This document shows positions 16,213 to 23,865 of a stretch of 24,997 nucleotides of DNA, in pieces. Below the pieces are notes generated by a model that did no database searches, was not told where the DNA came from, and saw nothing but the letters and a program-made list of their open reading frames with translations. This DNA is from Collinsella sp. (GTDB lineage Bacteria; Actinomycetota; Coriobacteriia; Coriobacteriales; Coriobacteriaceae): positions 1-24,997 of the forward strand of contig WGSL01000025.1 of the NCBI GenBank assembly GCA_014871665.1, written 5' to 3'. A program made the translations under genes and the position numbers. Numbering within the stretch: position 1 is the first letter of the stretch; each line of letters begins with the position of its first letter.

Positions 16213-16240
16213 TTTATATCATAAGGGCGTTTTTTACAAA
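16213..16240 (-). promoter_or_regulatory. Putative pflB promoter
   Basis: Read leftward, TTTGTA (16240-16235) and TATAAA (16218-16213) are separated by 16 bp, in the most AT-rich part of the 394-bp gap 15984-16377. The transcript would carry a leader of about 220 nt containing the operator at 16105-16119. I see no riboswitch or gene in the rest of the gap. Confidence 0.4.
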
Positions 16241-16377
16241 CCCGCAGGAAATGCGAGCGCGAACAACTACCGTTCACCGATTTGTATGTTATTTTTCCTT
16301 GCCTTTGTACGACCTTCGCTCTAGCTGTTATGCCAGCTTTAGCAGGGTAAAGTGTCCCAGAGACCCTACAGAAACTG

Positions 16378-16411
16378 CAGGGCGGCCACGGGATCCCCCG
16401 TGGCCGCCCTG
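16378..16411 (-). terminator. Terminator after the KdgT-family gene
   Basis: A perfect 15-bp GC-rich stem CAGGGCGGCCACGGG/CCCGTGGCCGCCCTG with a 4-nt loop, 38 nt past the stop. Leftward it is followed by CAGTTTCTG, a short T-rich tail. It insulates pflB from the upstream genes. Confidence 0.75.
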
Positions 16412-16449
16412 TGGCGTAGCTAGTTTTTAGCTTTGATTGCCGCTTGGCA

Positions 16450-17469
16450 TTAGGCGGCTGCGGCGGCCTTGTCGGTCGTTGCCTTGCTATCGCCGTTGCC
16501 CTGGCCCTCAAAATGCTTGTAGCACCAGCTGGTGACCAGCGGGGTCAAAATAGCCGTCACGATTGCGCAGGCAGCAACCTGTGCCGTAGCCGTCGCGAGC
16601 ACGGCGCCACCGTACATGGCCCCGTTGACGCTTGCCATGGCAGCAGGCGTGGCCACATTGGCTCCGGCGCAGCTTGAAATGGCCGCACCTGCGACACCCG
16701 TGCCGCCCGTGAGCTTATCGACCGCGATGACGGGAATTGCAAAGACCACCGAGCAGATCACGCCGAGCAGGATGCCGGGAAGACCGCCGTTGATAAGCTG
16801 GCCAAAAGTCATGGTCGAGCCCATGGCAAAGAAGACGAGCACGATGATGGCGGAAAGTGCCGGTGCCATCATCTTCTTAAAGCTCGGGAAGAGGTTACCC
16901 AGAATAATGCCGACGACGATCGGCAGGATGGCGCCCACGAGCGACCAGCCGATCGGAGCCTGGCCGGCAGCGCCAAGGACAATCATCGTGACCGGAGGGC
17001 CGACAACCAGCGTGGTGATGGCAACGGCGCCACGCTCGGCCTCGTTGCCCATGGTGCCCATCAGACCAGCGTACATAGCGTTGTTGGCACCGGTGCAAGC
17101 CGCCAGCATCACCATGGCCGAGATGCCAAACAGGTTGTCGTTGAATACATAAAGGATGAGCAGCGACACGGCAACGACCACGATCTGCTTGACGGCGATG
17201 ATGATGGCGCCGCGGGCAGCGGCGGCAGGAGCACTCTTAAACGAAATCGTCGTGCCGACGATGAGCAAAAAAGCGCCCACGAGCGGGCTTGCACCCTGCT
17301 GGGTCATGCCGAGCGTAAAGCTGCCGAGCGTTTTGAACAGGTCGGGGAATAGCGTGTTGAGCAGGCAGCCCAGCAAAAGCGGCACCAAAATATTGGCACC
17401 CGGGATGGAGGACATCTTAAAGAACGGCTCCTTTGCCGCCGGCGCCTCCACCGCAGTCGATTCACTCAT
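16450..17469 (-). CDS. kdgT: KdgT-family 2-keto-3-deoxygluconate permease
   Basis: A 339-residue inner-membrane protein with about ten hydrophobic segments. The sequence (PGANILVPLLLGCLLNTLFP near the N-terminus; GNEAERGAVAITTLVVGPPV; ISSCAGANVATPAAMA near the end) fits the KdgT family of proton symporters for 2-keto-3-deoxygluconate. The length matches the family. The ATG at 17469 has AAAGGAGA about 6 nt upstream. The gene lies 108 bp after a short-chain dehydrogenase in the same direction. The pairing suggests uptake and reduction or oxidation of a keto-deoxy sugar acid, for example from pectin or uronate breakdown. No KDG kinase or aldolase is in the window, so the true substrate may differ. 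Residues 327-339 are a loose Ala-rich tail. Confidence 0.85.
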   Translation of the reverse strand: MSESTAVEAPAAKEPFFKMSSIPGANILVPLLLGCLLNTLFPDLFKTLGSFTLGMTQQGASPLVGAFLLIVGTTISFKSAPAAAARGAIIIAVKQIVVVAVSLLILYVFNDNLFGISAMVMLAACTGANNAMYAGLMGTMGNEAERGAVAITTLVVGPPVTMIVLGAAGQAPIGWSLVGAILPIVVGIILGNLFPSFKKMMAPALSAIIVLVFFAMGSTMTFGQLINGGLPGILLGVICSVVFAIPVIAVDKLTGGTGVAGAAISSCAGANVATPAAMASVNGAMYGGAVLATATAQVAACAIVTAILTPLVTSWCYKHFEGQGNGDSKATTDKAAAAA

Positions 17470-17526
17470 ATATATCTCCTTTGGATGCATGCGAATCGTA
17501 GCCGCACGCGCCTATGTCAGAAAGAA

Positions 17527-17558
17527 GGCGACGGTCCCGAGTCGCAGGAGCCGTCGCC
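17527..17558 (-). terminator. Hairpin between the SDR and kdgT genes
   Basis: GGCGACGG/CCGTCGCC (17527-17534, 17551-17558) form a perfect 8-bp stem around 16 nt. Leftward it is followed by TTCTTTCTG. It would act as a partial terminator or attenuator between two genes that otherwise look like one operon. Confidence 0.55.
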
Positions 17559-17577
17559 GAATTAACGTCGCGGGATA

Positions 17578-18327
17578 TTACCCGTCCAGGACGATGCCAC
17601 CGTCGCAGTCACCGATCTCGCCGTTCACGAAGCTGGCGAGGTCGGAGGCAAAGAAGAGCACCATCTGCGCAGGCTCGCTGGCCCGGGCGGCACGGCCCAG
17701 AGGAATACCGTTGATGATGCGCTGAGAGTTCTCGTCAGAGAGGATCGAGGTCATATCGGTAAGCGTGAGCGACGGGCATACAGCGTTGCAGCGAACGCCA
17801 AACTTGCCGCCTTCCTTGGCGACTGCCTTGGTTAGACCGTTAACACCGGCCTTGGAGCTCGCGTAAGCCGCAGTGCCGAGCAGGCCGCCGCCGATCTTGC
17901 CGGCAACAGAGCTCACGTTGACGATAGTGCCGGCATGGGCCGCCTTAAAGTGCGGGTACACGGCGTTCATCATGGTGAAGGTACCGTTGAGGTTGATGTC
18001 GATGGTGCGACGCCACTCGGTGTCATCGATCTCGTCGAACTTCTTGGTGCTGATGACGCCAGCGCAGTTAATCAGGATGTTGGTTTGCGGCAGGTCCGTA
18101 AAAATCTGCTCGACAGTCTCGCGCGCCTTGGGTGCATCGGCGACATCGAGCTGATAGAACTTGTTGCCCTCGCCAAGCTCGGCCACCGCGGCCTCGCCCT
18201 TAGCAGCGTTCCTTGCGATGAGCGCGACATGTCCGCCGCCCGCGACGATGCCCTTGGCGATCTCGAGGCCAATGCCCTGAGTGCCGCCCGTGACAATCGC
18301 GGTCTTGCCCGTGAAGTCAAATGCCAT
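17578..18327 (-). CDS. Short-chain dehydrogenase/reductase
   Basis: A 249-residue classical SDR, cytoplasmic and NAD(P)-dependent. The cofactor motif TGGTQGIG is at 13-20 and NCAG at 87-90. The catalytic residues are S140 in NVSSVAG and Y155-x3-K159 in AAYASSK. The C-terminus FASDLASFVNGEIGDCDGGIVLDG is typical of the fold. The ATG at 18327 is chosen because the conserved Rossmann strand begins there and AAGGGGGATGGAG precedes it; the longer frame upstream adds 39 non-conserved residues. Being next to a KdgT-type permease suggests a keto-deoxy sugar acid dehydrogenase (KduD-like) or gluconate 5-dehydrogenase. Members of this family cannot be told apart by motif alone, so no gene symbol is given. 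Confidence 0.85.
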   Translation of the reverse strand: MAFDFTGKTAIVTGGTQGIGLEIAKGIVAGGGHVALIARNAAKGEAAVAELGEGNKFYQLDVADAPKARETVEQIFTDLPQTNILINCAGVISTKKFDEIDDTEWRRTIDINLNGTFTMMNAVYPHFKAAHAGTIVNVSSVAGKIGGGLLGTAAYASSKAGVNGLTKAVAKEGGKFGVRCNAVCPSLTLTDMTSILSDENSQRIINGIPLGRAARASEPAQMVLFFASDLASFVNGEIGDCDGGIVLDG

Positions 18328-18388
18328 GACTCCATCCCCCTTTATATAAGGTGTCTCCTCGCGGGAAGTTGGAGCATCGCACGTGGCG

Positions 18389-18394
18389 ATTATA
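18389..18394 (-). promoter_or_regulatory. Likely -10 box of the SDR-kdgT transcript
   Basis: A perfect TATAAT read leftward, 61 bp before the SDR start codon. I see no good -35 hexamer at 16-18 bp, although TTGTCA lies at 22 bp. Confidence 0.35.
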
Positions 18395-18453
18395 TGAGTC
18401 CCAGTCGTCATGGTGGTGACAACCCCTCGCCTAACCGCGTGCATGATAATTCT

Positions 18454-18482
18454 TTGAAACGCTACAATTATTGAATTATTTT
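18454..18482 (+). promoter_or_regulatory. Putative marR-ABC promoter
   Basis: TTGAAA (18454-18459) and TATTTT (18477-18482) are separated by 17 bp in an AT-rich stretch, about 135 bp before the marR start. The transcript would carry a leader holding the two inverted repeats at 18520-18550 and 18572-18629. Confidence 0.45.
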
Positions 18483-18519
18483 AATTCTTTATACGCCCTT
18501 TATATTGCCTAGCGGCCAA

Positions 18520-18550
18520 GTAGATTTTTGGAACATGCCTAGAAATCTAC
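18520..18550. promoter_or_regulatory. 8-bp inverted repeat upstream of marR
   Basis: GTAGATTT/AAATCTAC (18520-18527, 18543-18550) is a perfect repeat with a 15-nt spacer, about 70 bp before the marR start. It is a candidate MarR operator or a small leader hairpin. Confidence 0.4.
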
Positions 18551-18571
18551 CGAATGGAATGCTTGGGCGGG

Positions 18572-18629
18572 GGTATCATCTTTCACCGAAAATAGTTTCT
18601 AGTGTTAGGGGTTTTCGGTGGAAGATACC
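18572..18629 (+). promoter_or_regulatory. Inverted repeat overlapping the marR start codon
   Basis: The segment 18572-18592 pairs with 18612-18629; GGTATC and CACCGAAAA are matched to their complements with a small bulge. The right arm contains the GTG start codon at 18618. The AGGGG ribosome-binding site (18607-18611) falls in the loop next to the stem. It could be a MarR operator or an RNA fold that limits translation. Confidence 0.55.
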
Positions 18630-19067
18630 GATTTCCATGAGTTTGGACGTCAGCTCTTAACTGAGTTTGGCAGCATGCATCAGCGCATTTCGCGCTTTGC
18701 GGACAAAGCTCTCGGCGGCGAGATGGCCGTCATGCGCGCCCTCATACTCGCCGGTGGTTCGCTCACGCCGAGCGAACTCGCTGATCGCGCCTGGGTCTCC
18801 AGCGCCCGCATCGCCAATATCCTGCGCGCCCTCGAGGCCAAGGGCTGGGTCGAGCGCGAGCACTCAAAGACCGACCGTCGTCGCGTACACGTCACAGTGA
18901 CCGACAAGGGATTCCAGGTCATCGAAATCAAACGTCGGGAATTCGAGGACCGCACCGCAGCCTTCCTCGAGCAGCTCGGCGAAACAGATACCCAAGAGAT
19001 GGTGCGCCTTCTAAGACGTGCCAACGAAATTATCGACCGCAATCAAGAAAGGAGAGATGCCGAGTGA
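18618..19067 (+). CDS. MarR-family regulator of the ABC exporter
   Basis: A 149-residue winged-helix protein. The recognition region is GGSLTPSELADRAWVSSARIANILRALEAKGWVER, followed by the wing RRRVHVTVTDKG and a C-terminal dimerisation helix. It starts with GTG, 6 nt after AGGGG. Its TGA overlaps the GTG start of the next gene by 3 nt (GTGA), so regulator and exporter are translationally coupled. In such units MarR typically represses the operon and is released by a toxic compound that the exporter removes. The ligand is unknown. The inverted repeat at its own start codon may be its binding site. Confidence 0.9.
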   Translation: MEDTDFHEFGRQLLTEFGSMHQRISRFADKALGGEMAVMRALILAGGSLTPSELADRAWVSSARIANILRALEAKGWVEREHSKTDRRRVHVTVTDKGFQVIEIKRREFEDRTAAFLEQLGETDTQEMVRLLRRANEIIDRNQERRDAE

Positions 19068-21430
19068 GGATTCTCAAGCTCTTTAAAAAACATATCCTGG
19101 CACTGTTCGCAGCTATCGTACTTATCGTAATCAGCTGCAACGCCGATCTGGCGCTGCCTACCTATATGAGCGACATCGTCGACGTGGGTGTGCAGCAAGG
19201 CGGCATCGCGTCGCCCGTGCCCGACACCATCCGTGCCGAATCGCTCGACGACCTCGAACTCTTCATGAGCACCAAGGACGCCAAGGCTGTGGAGGCCGTG
19301 TTTAGCAAGGCGGACAATAACGGCATTCGAACGTACAAGGGCACCGAGGAGGAGCGTGCCGACGGCGGCAAGATTGCCGACATCATGAGCCTGCCTGAGA
19401 CCGTCGTGCTCGCCTTCAACCAGGGCATCGACGCCGACTCCATGGGCGACATGACCGGCACGTCCAGCGAGAAAGACAACAACGCTGCCCAGGCCATGCC
19501 CACCCCCGAGCAGATGGCGGCGATGACGCCCGAACAGCTCGCCGAGATGCAGCAGAAGGCCGCAGCGGCGCAGAACATGCAAAAGCAGATTGATGCCGAC
19601 GGCGGTAAGATCACCATGAAGGGTCTGAGTCTAGGCGTTGAAGGCGGCCTAATCGACCAGGGCAAGCTCGTGGAGGGCGCCAACGATATGGCGGACAAAA
19701 TGGGCTCCATGTCGGGTTCCATCGTGACCCAACGCGCCGTGAGCTATGTGCAAGACGAGTACAAGGCGCAGGGCATCGACCCCGCCGACGTGCAGAACGC
19801 CTACCTGGGCCGCATGGCGACCACGATGTTTGGTCTGTGCCTGATCTCGCTCGTCGCCACCATCCTGACCGGTGCCGTGGCTTCGCGCACCGCCTGCTCC
19901 ATCGCCCGCGACCTGCGCCGCGAGACCTTCAACAAGGTTATGCACTTCTCGCCGGCCGAGGTGGGCAAGTTTAGCCAGGCCTCGCTCATCACCCGCTGCA
20001 CCAACGACATTCAGCAGATCCAGATGGCCGCAACCCTGTTTATCCGCATGTGTCTGATGGCCCCCGTCATGGGCATCGTCGCCGTCATGCGCGTCCTGGC
20101 CAACCATACCGGCCTAGAGTGGACCATCGCCGTGGCCATCATCGCGGTCTCGGCTGTCGTCGGCGTACTTATGGGCCTCACCATGCCCAAGTTCAAAAAG
20201 ATGCAGAGCTTTGTGGACCGTGTGAACCTTACCGCCCGCGAGCTGCTCGACGGCCTTATGCCCATCCGCTCGTTCAACCGCGAGGAGCATGAGCTCGAGC
20301 GTTTTGACAAGGCTTCGCTCGACCTGATGACCACGCAGCTCTACACCAACCGAGCCATGAGCTTCATGATGCCGCTCATGATGCTCGTCATGAACTGCAT
20401 CACCGTGCTTATCGTCTGGTTTGGCGCGCAGGGCGTGTCCGACGGCGTGATGCAGGTCGGCAACATGATGGCGTTTATCTCCTACACCATGCAGATCGTC
20501 ATGGCGTTTATGATCCTCACCATGGTTTCGGTCATCCTGCCCCGCGCCGAGGTCGCAGCCGAGCGCGTGGAAGAGGTCATCACCTGCCCCACGAGCATCA
20601 ACGACCCCGCCTCGCCCAAACTGCCCGCTGCCAGCGCGCCGCGCGGCGAGCTCACCTTCCGCGACGTGAGCTTCCAGTATCCCGATGCCCGCGCCGACGT
20701 CATCAGCGGCGTGAACTTCACCACGCATGCCGGTCAGATGCTCGGCATCATTGGCTCCACGGGCTCGGGCAAGTCCACACTCGTGCAGCTGATTCCGCGC
20801 CTGTACGACGTCACGGGCGGCAGCATTTCGCTCGACGGCATCGACGTGCGCGACATGACCCTTTCCGAGCTGCGCCGCCGCATCGGTTATATTCCGCAGC
20901 AGGGTCGTCTGTTCTCGGGTACCGTCGAGAGCAACCTCAAGTTTGCCGGCGACATGGTGAGTGACGAGGATATGCGCCAGGCAGCACGCGTCGCCCAGGC
21001 GGAAGACTTTATCGCCGAGCGCGAGGGCGGCTACGACTCCCCCATCAGCCAGGGCGGCTCCAATGTCTCGGGCGGTCAGCGCCAACGCCTGGCCATCGCC
21101 CGCGCGTTGGCCAAAAAGCCCGAGGTCGTGGTGTTCGATGACTCGTTTAGCGCCCTCGACTACAAGACCGACGCTCGCCTGCGCGAGGAGTTGGCCAAAA
21201 ACGTCACCGACGCCGCGCTCGTGGTCGTGGCCCAGCGCATCGCGACCATCATGCACGCCGACCAGATCATCGTGCTCGACGACGGCCACGTAGTGGGCAC
21301 CGGCACGCACGAGGAGCTGCTGCGCAGCTGCCCGGCGTACCTGGAGATCGCACAGTCGCAGCTTTCCGCCGAGGAGCTGGGGCTTACCCAAGAAGAAATT
21401 GCAGCCGTCATGGAAGGAGGCGAGCGCTAA
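19064..21430 (+). CDS. ABC exporter half-transporter 1, with large extracytoplasmic insertion
   Basis: A 788-residue fused permease-ATPase, longer than the usual 570-620. The first membrane segment (about 8-30, ending LALPTYMSDIVDVGV) is separated from the second (about 253-275) by about 215 hydrophilic residues that must lie outside the membrane. These include a Met/Gln/Ala-rich, helix-prone stretch at about 145-180. The ATPase domain has Walker A with K570, a consensus signature VSGGQ at 668-672 and Walker B FDD with D693 in place of the catalytic Glu. Q724 replaces the H-loop His. These changes mark the degenerate half of a heterodimer, completed by the next gene. The GTG start overlaps the marR stop, and GGAGAG lies upstream. 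Substrate unknown. Confidence 0.92.
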   Translation: MRILKLFKKHILALFAAIVLIVISCNADLALPTYMSDIVDVGVQQGGIASPVPDTIRAESLDDLELFMSTKDAKAVEAVFSKADNNGIRTYKGTEEERADGGKIADIMSLPETVVLAFNQGIDADSMGDMTGTSSEKDNNAAQAMPTPEQMAAMTPEQLAEMQQKAAAAQNMQKQIDADGGKITMKGLSLGVEGGLIDQGKLVEGANDMADKMGSMSGSIVTQRAVSYVQDEYKAQGIDPADVQNAYLGRMATTMFGLCLISLVATILTGAVASRTACSIARDLRRETFNKVMHFSPAEVGKFSQASLITRCTNDIQQIQMAATLFIRMCLMAPVMGIVAVMRVLANHTGLEWTIAVAIIAVSAVVGVLMGLTMPKFKKMQSFVDRVNLTARELLDGLMPIRSFNREEHELERFDKASLDLMTTQLYTNRAMSFMMPLMMLVMNCITVLIVWFGAQGVSDGVMQVGNMMAFISYTMQIVMAFMILTMVSVILPRAEVAAERVEEVITCPTSINDPASPKLPAASAPRGELTFRDVSFQYPDARADVISGVNFTTHAGQMLGIIGSTGSGKSTLVQLIPRLYDVTGGSISLDGIDVRDMTLSELRRRIGYIPQQGRLFSGTVESNLKFAGDMVSDEDMRQAARVAQAEDFIAEREGGYDSPISQGGSNVSGGQRQRLAIARALAKKPEVVVFDDSFSALDYKTDARLREELAKNVTDAALVVVAQRIATIMHADQIIVLDDGHVVGTGTHEELLRSCPAYLEIAQSQLSAEELGLTQEEIAAVMEGGER

Positions 21431-23286
21431 TGGCAGACGAGACCAAGACTCAGATTCCCAAGCCCACCCGCCAGCGTGGTCCCATGGGCCGCATGGGCGG
21501 CATGCGTCGCGGCGAAAAGGCCAAGGACTTTAAGGGCACCATGAGGCAGCTGCTCGGCTATATCGGCCAGCACAAGATTGCCGTGTTTGCCGCCGTCGCC
21601 TTTGCCGTGTGCTCGGTCATCTTTAACATTGTGGGACCCAAGGTGCTCGGCCAGGTTACGACCAAGCTGTTCGAAGGCCTGGTCGCCAAGGTCAACGGCA
21701 CCGGCGACGTTGACTTTGACTGGATCGCCAAGACGCTCGGCTTTTTGCTCTGCCTGTATCTGGCGAGCTCTGTCTGCAGCCTGGTCCAGGGCTGGCTCAT
21801 GACCGGCGTCACGCAAAAGATCTGCTACCGCATGCGCAAGGAAATCGCCGCCAAGATTGCCGTCGTGCCGATGAGTTACTTCAACGGCCACAGCAAGGGA
21901 GACGTACTCAGCCGCATCACCAACGACGTCGATACGCTGGGTCAGTCGCTCAACCAGAGCGTGACGCAGCTCATCACGTCGGTGACGCAGATTATCGGCG
22001 TGCTCGTCATGATGCTTTCGATCAGCCTGCCGCTTACCAGCGTCACCGTGCTCACGCTGCCGGCCGCCGCGATTATCTTGACCGTAATGATTCACTTCTC
22101 GCAGCCGTACTTCCGCGAGCAACAGCAGGTTCTGGGCGCCGTCAACGGCATTATCGAGGAAGACTTTGCCGGCCAGAACGTCATTCAGGTGTTCGACCGC
22201 GCCGAGGCCTCGATCGAAGAGTTCGACCGTCAAAACGACCGCCTCTTTATTAGTGGCTGGCGCTCGCAGTTCCTGTCGGGCCTGATGATGCCGCTTATGA
22301 GCTTGGTGGGCAACATGGGCTACGTGGGCGTCGTCGTGGTGGGCGCGCAGCTCGCGCTGACCGGCAATGCCACGCCCGGCGACATCCAGAGCTTTATCCA
22401 GTACGTGCGCAACTTTACGCAGCCGGTGCAGCAGCTGGGCAACGTGAGCAACACGATGCAGTCGATGGCCGCCGCCACCGAGCGTGTGTTTGAGTTCCTG
22501 GCCGCGCCCGAGGAGGAGCAGAAGGCCGCCGCGCAGATTCCCGAGAAGCGCCCCGGCCACGTGGAGTTCGACCATGTCAAGTTTGGCTACACGCCCGACA
22601 AGACCATCATCCACGACTTTAGCTGCGAGGCGCAGCCCGGCCAAACCATTGCCATCGTCGGCCCCACCGGCGCCGGCAAGACCACGCTCATTAAGCTGCT
22701 GCAGCGCTTTTACGACGTGGACGGCGGTTCGCTGCGCGTCGAAGGCGTCGACGTGCGCGACTGGGACCGCGCGGCGCTGCGCGGCGAGTTTGCCATGGTG
22801 CTGCAGGACACCTGGCTGTTTAACGGCACCATCCGCGAGAACATCCGCTACGGACGCCCCGATGCGACCGATGCCGAGGTCGAGGCCGCCGCACGCGCCG
22901 CACGCTGCGACCACTTTATCCATACGCTCGCCGGTGGCTACGACTTTATGATCAACGAGGAGGGCACTAACCTGTCGCAGGGTCAGCGCCAGCTCGTGAC
23001 CATCGCCCGCGCCATTTTGGCCGACCGTCCGGCGCTGATTCTGGACGAGGCGACCTCCAACGTCGATACCCGCACCGAGGAGCTCATCCAGCGCGCCATG
23101 GATGCGCTGATGCAGGGCCGCACGAGCTTTGTCATCGCGCACCGCCTGTCCACGATCCGCAACGCCGACGTGATCTTGGTAATTCGCGACGGCGACATCG
23201 TCGAGAAGGGCACACACGACGAGCTGCTCGCCCAAGGCGGCTTCTACGCGGACCTGTACAACTCGCAGTTCGACGAAGCGGCGTAA
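21430..23286 (+). CDS. ABC exporter half-transporter 2
   Basis: A 618-residue permease-ATPase of normal length, with six membrane segments between about 45 and 335 after a basic, Gly/Met/Arg-rich N-terminus. Walker A GPTGAGK has K417. The signature is degenerate, LSQGQ at 515-519. Walker B LDE has the catalytic E540, and the H-loop H571 is intact. Paired with half-transporter 1, one composite site has all consensus residues (E540 and H571 here, VSGGQ there). The other is doubly degenerate (D693 and Q724 there, LSQGQ here), as in heterodimeric exporters such as TM287/288 or BmrCD. Start and upstream stop share one base (TAATG), giving tight coupling. It is the last gene of the operon, followed by a strong terminator. 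Drug, lipid or peptide export are all possible. Confidence 0.93.
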   Translation: MADETKTQIPKPTRQRGPMGRMGGMRRGEKAKDFKGTMRQLLGYIGQHKIAVFAAVAFAVCSVIFNIVGPKVLGQVTTKLFEGLVAKVNGTGDVDFDWIAKTLGFLLCLYLASSVCSLVQGWLMTGVTQKICYRMRKEIAAKIAVVPMSYFNGHSKGDVLSRITNDVDTLGQSLNQSVTQLITSVTQIIGVLVMMLSISLPLTSVTVLTLPAAAIILTVMIHFSQPYFREQQQVLGAVNGIIEEDFAGQNVIQVFDRAEASIEEFDRQNDRLFISGWRSQFLSGLMMPLMSLVGNMGYVGVVVVGAQLALTGNATPGDIQSFIQYVRNFTQPVQQLGNVSNTMQSMAAATERVFEFLAAPEEEQKAAAQIPEKRPGHVEFDHVKFGYTPDKTIIHDFSCEAQPGQTIAIVGPTGAGKTTLIKLLQRFYDVDGGSLRVEGVDVRDWDRAALRGEFAMVLQDTWLFNGTIRENIRYGRPDATDAEVEAAARAARCDHFIHTLAGGYDFMINEEGTNLSQGQRQLVTIARAILADRPALILDEATSNVDTRTEELIQRAMDALMQGRTSFVIAHRLSTIRNADVILVIRDGDIVEKGTHDELLAQGGFYADLYNSQFDEAA

Positions 23287-23314
23287 AACCGGCGGCAAAC
23301 AACCGCAATACCCA

Positions 23315-23350
23315 AAAACGGGGGCGCAGAATGAACTGCGCCCCCGTTTT
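23315..23350 (+). terminator. Intrinsic terminator of the marR-ABC operon
   Basis: AAAACGGGGGCGCAG/CTGCGCCCCCGTTTT form a perfect 15-bp stem with a 6-nt loop. It has A4 at the foot and T4 plus GTGTTCTTTG after, 28 nt past the stop. A-flanked and T-flanked, it can work in both directions. Confidence 0.9.
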
Positions 23351-23407
23351 GTGTTCTTTGGGCCTCGAACCGCCTCCCCTGGGACCTGATTGACAGACCA
23401 CTCCAAG

Positions 23408-23645
23408 CCCTGTGGGCAAAAAATGGCAAATATGAGTACTGTCACCTTTTTAGTAGCATCCAAACCCGCCTCAAATGCTACCCACACGGCTTGCAAGCGC
23501 CCCCAAATTGCTCAAACAGCTCTATAGCCGGCTTATATGTGTTGAGGTTAATGAACATATTTGCTGTTATGTCTATTATCTTATGCCAACAATATGGCAC
23601 TACGATAGCAACAGTACTCATATTTGGCATTTTTTGCCCACAGGG
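23408..23645. mobile_element. 238-bp MITE-like element with 35-bp terminal inverted repeats
   Basis: Positions 23408-23442 and 23611-23645 are inverted copies matching at 34 of 35 bases, beginning CCCTGTGGGCAAAAAATG. The interior is AT-richer than the surroundings and has smaller nested repeats (ATATGT/ACATAT and AACAGC/GCTGTT). It contains no credible gene. I find no clear target-site duplication in the flanks, so transposition is not proven. The alternative is two inverted copies of a shorter dispersed repeat. Confidence 0.6.
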
Positions 23646-23727
23646 TGCTTCCCGGGGAACCGGCGACAGTCTTTGGACTCCGCGCGACGCCATTCCCTCC
23701 CGGCGAGCGTCAACGTTTGCCCAGATA

Positions 23728-23766
23728 AAACCTACCAAAATAAACCTGTCCCTTTTTGGCAGGTTT
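23728..23766. repeat. Hairpin with 13-nt loop TAAACCTGTCCCT, copy 2
   Basis: AAACCTACCAAAA (23728-23740) pairs with TTTTGGCAGGTTT (23754-23766), with one A-C mismatch in 13. The 13-nt loop TAAACCTGTCCCT nearly matches that of the hairpin at 5473-5505, whose stem is unrelated. It lies just upstream of the DAHP synthase promoter. The stretch 23646-23727 shows nothing I can name. Confidence 0.6.
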
Positions 23767-23782
23767 CGGGGTGACAAGGGAC

Positions 23783-23811
23783 TTGCACTTTAGCGTGCGA
23801 CAGCGGATAAT
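23783..23811 (+). promoter_or_regulatory. Promoter of the DAHP synthase gene
   Basis: TTGCAC (23783-23788) and GATAAT (23806-23811) are separated by 17 bp, ending 54 bp before the start codon. Each hexamer is a good match to the sigma-70-type consensus. The leader is too short for a T-box or a trp-type attenuator, and none is seen. Confidence 0.6.
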
Positions 23812-23865
23812 GCCGAGCACTCGACAATACGCCTATTGCTCTTTCTATAGATTGAGGAGGCCCCT

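Noticed and set aside
16086..16377. Riboswitch or leader peptide in the pflB upstream region
   Set aside because: Only a seven-codon start-stop frame and no recognisable aptamer; too weak to call.
20114..21391. 425-codon open frame on the minus strand
   Set aside because: Antisense to ABC half-transporter 1; no domain.
21427..23496. 689-codon open frame on the minus strand
   Set aside because: Mirror of ABC half-transporter 2, whose motifs are unmistakable. The antisense product has no recognisable domain.
23475..23793. About 100-codon frames on both strands inside the MITE-like region
   Set aside because: They run across the inverted repeats and flanks, have no ribosome-binding site and no protein-like pattern.
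23646..23865. T-box or aromatic amino acid attenuator before DAHP synthase
   Set aside because: The likely promoter leaves only about a 50-nt leader, with no T-box sequence and no Trp/Tyr/Phe leader peptide.
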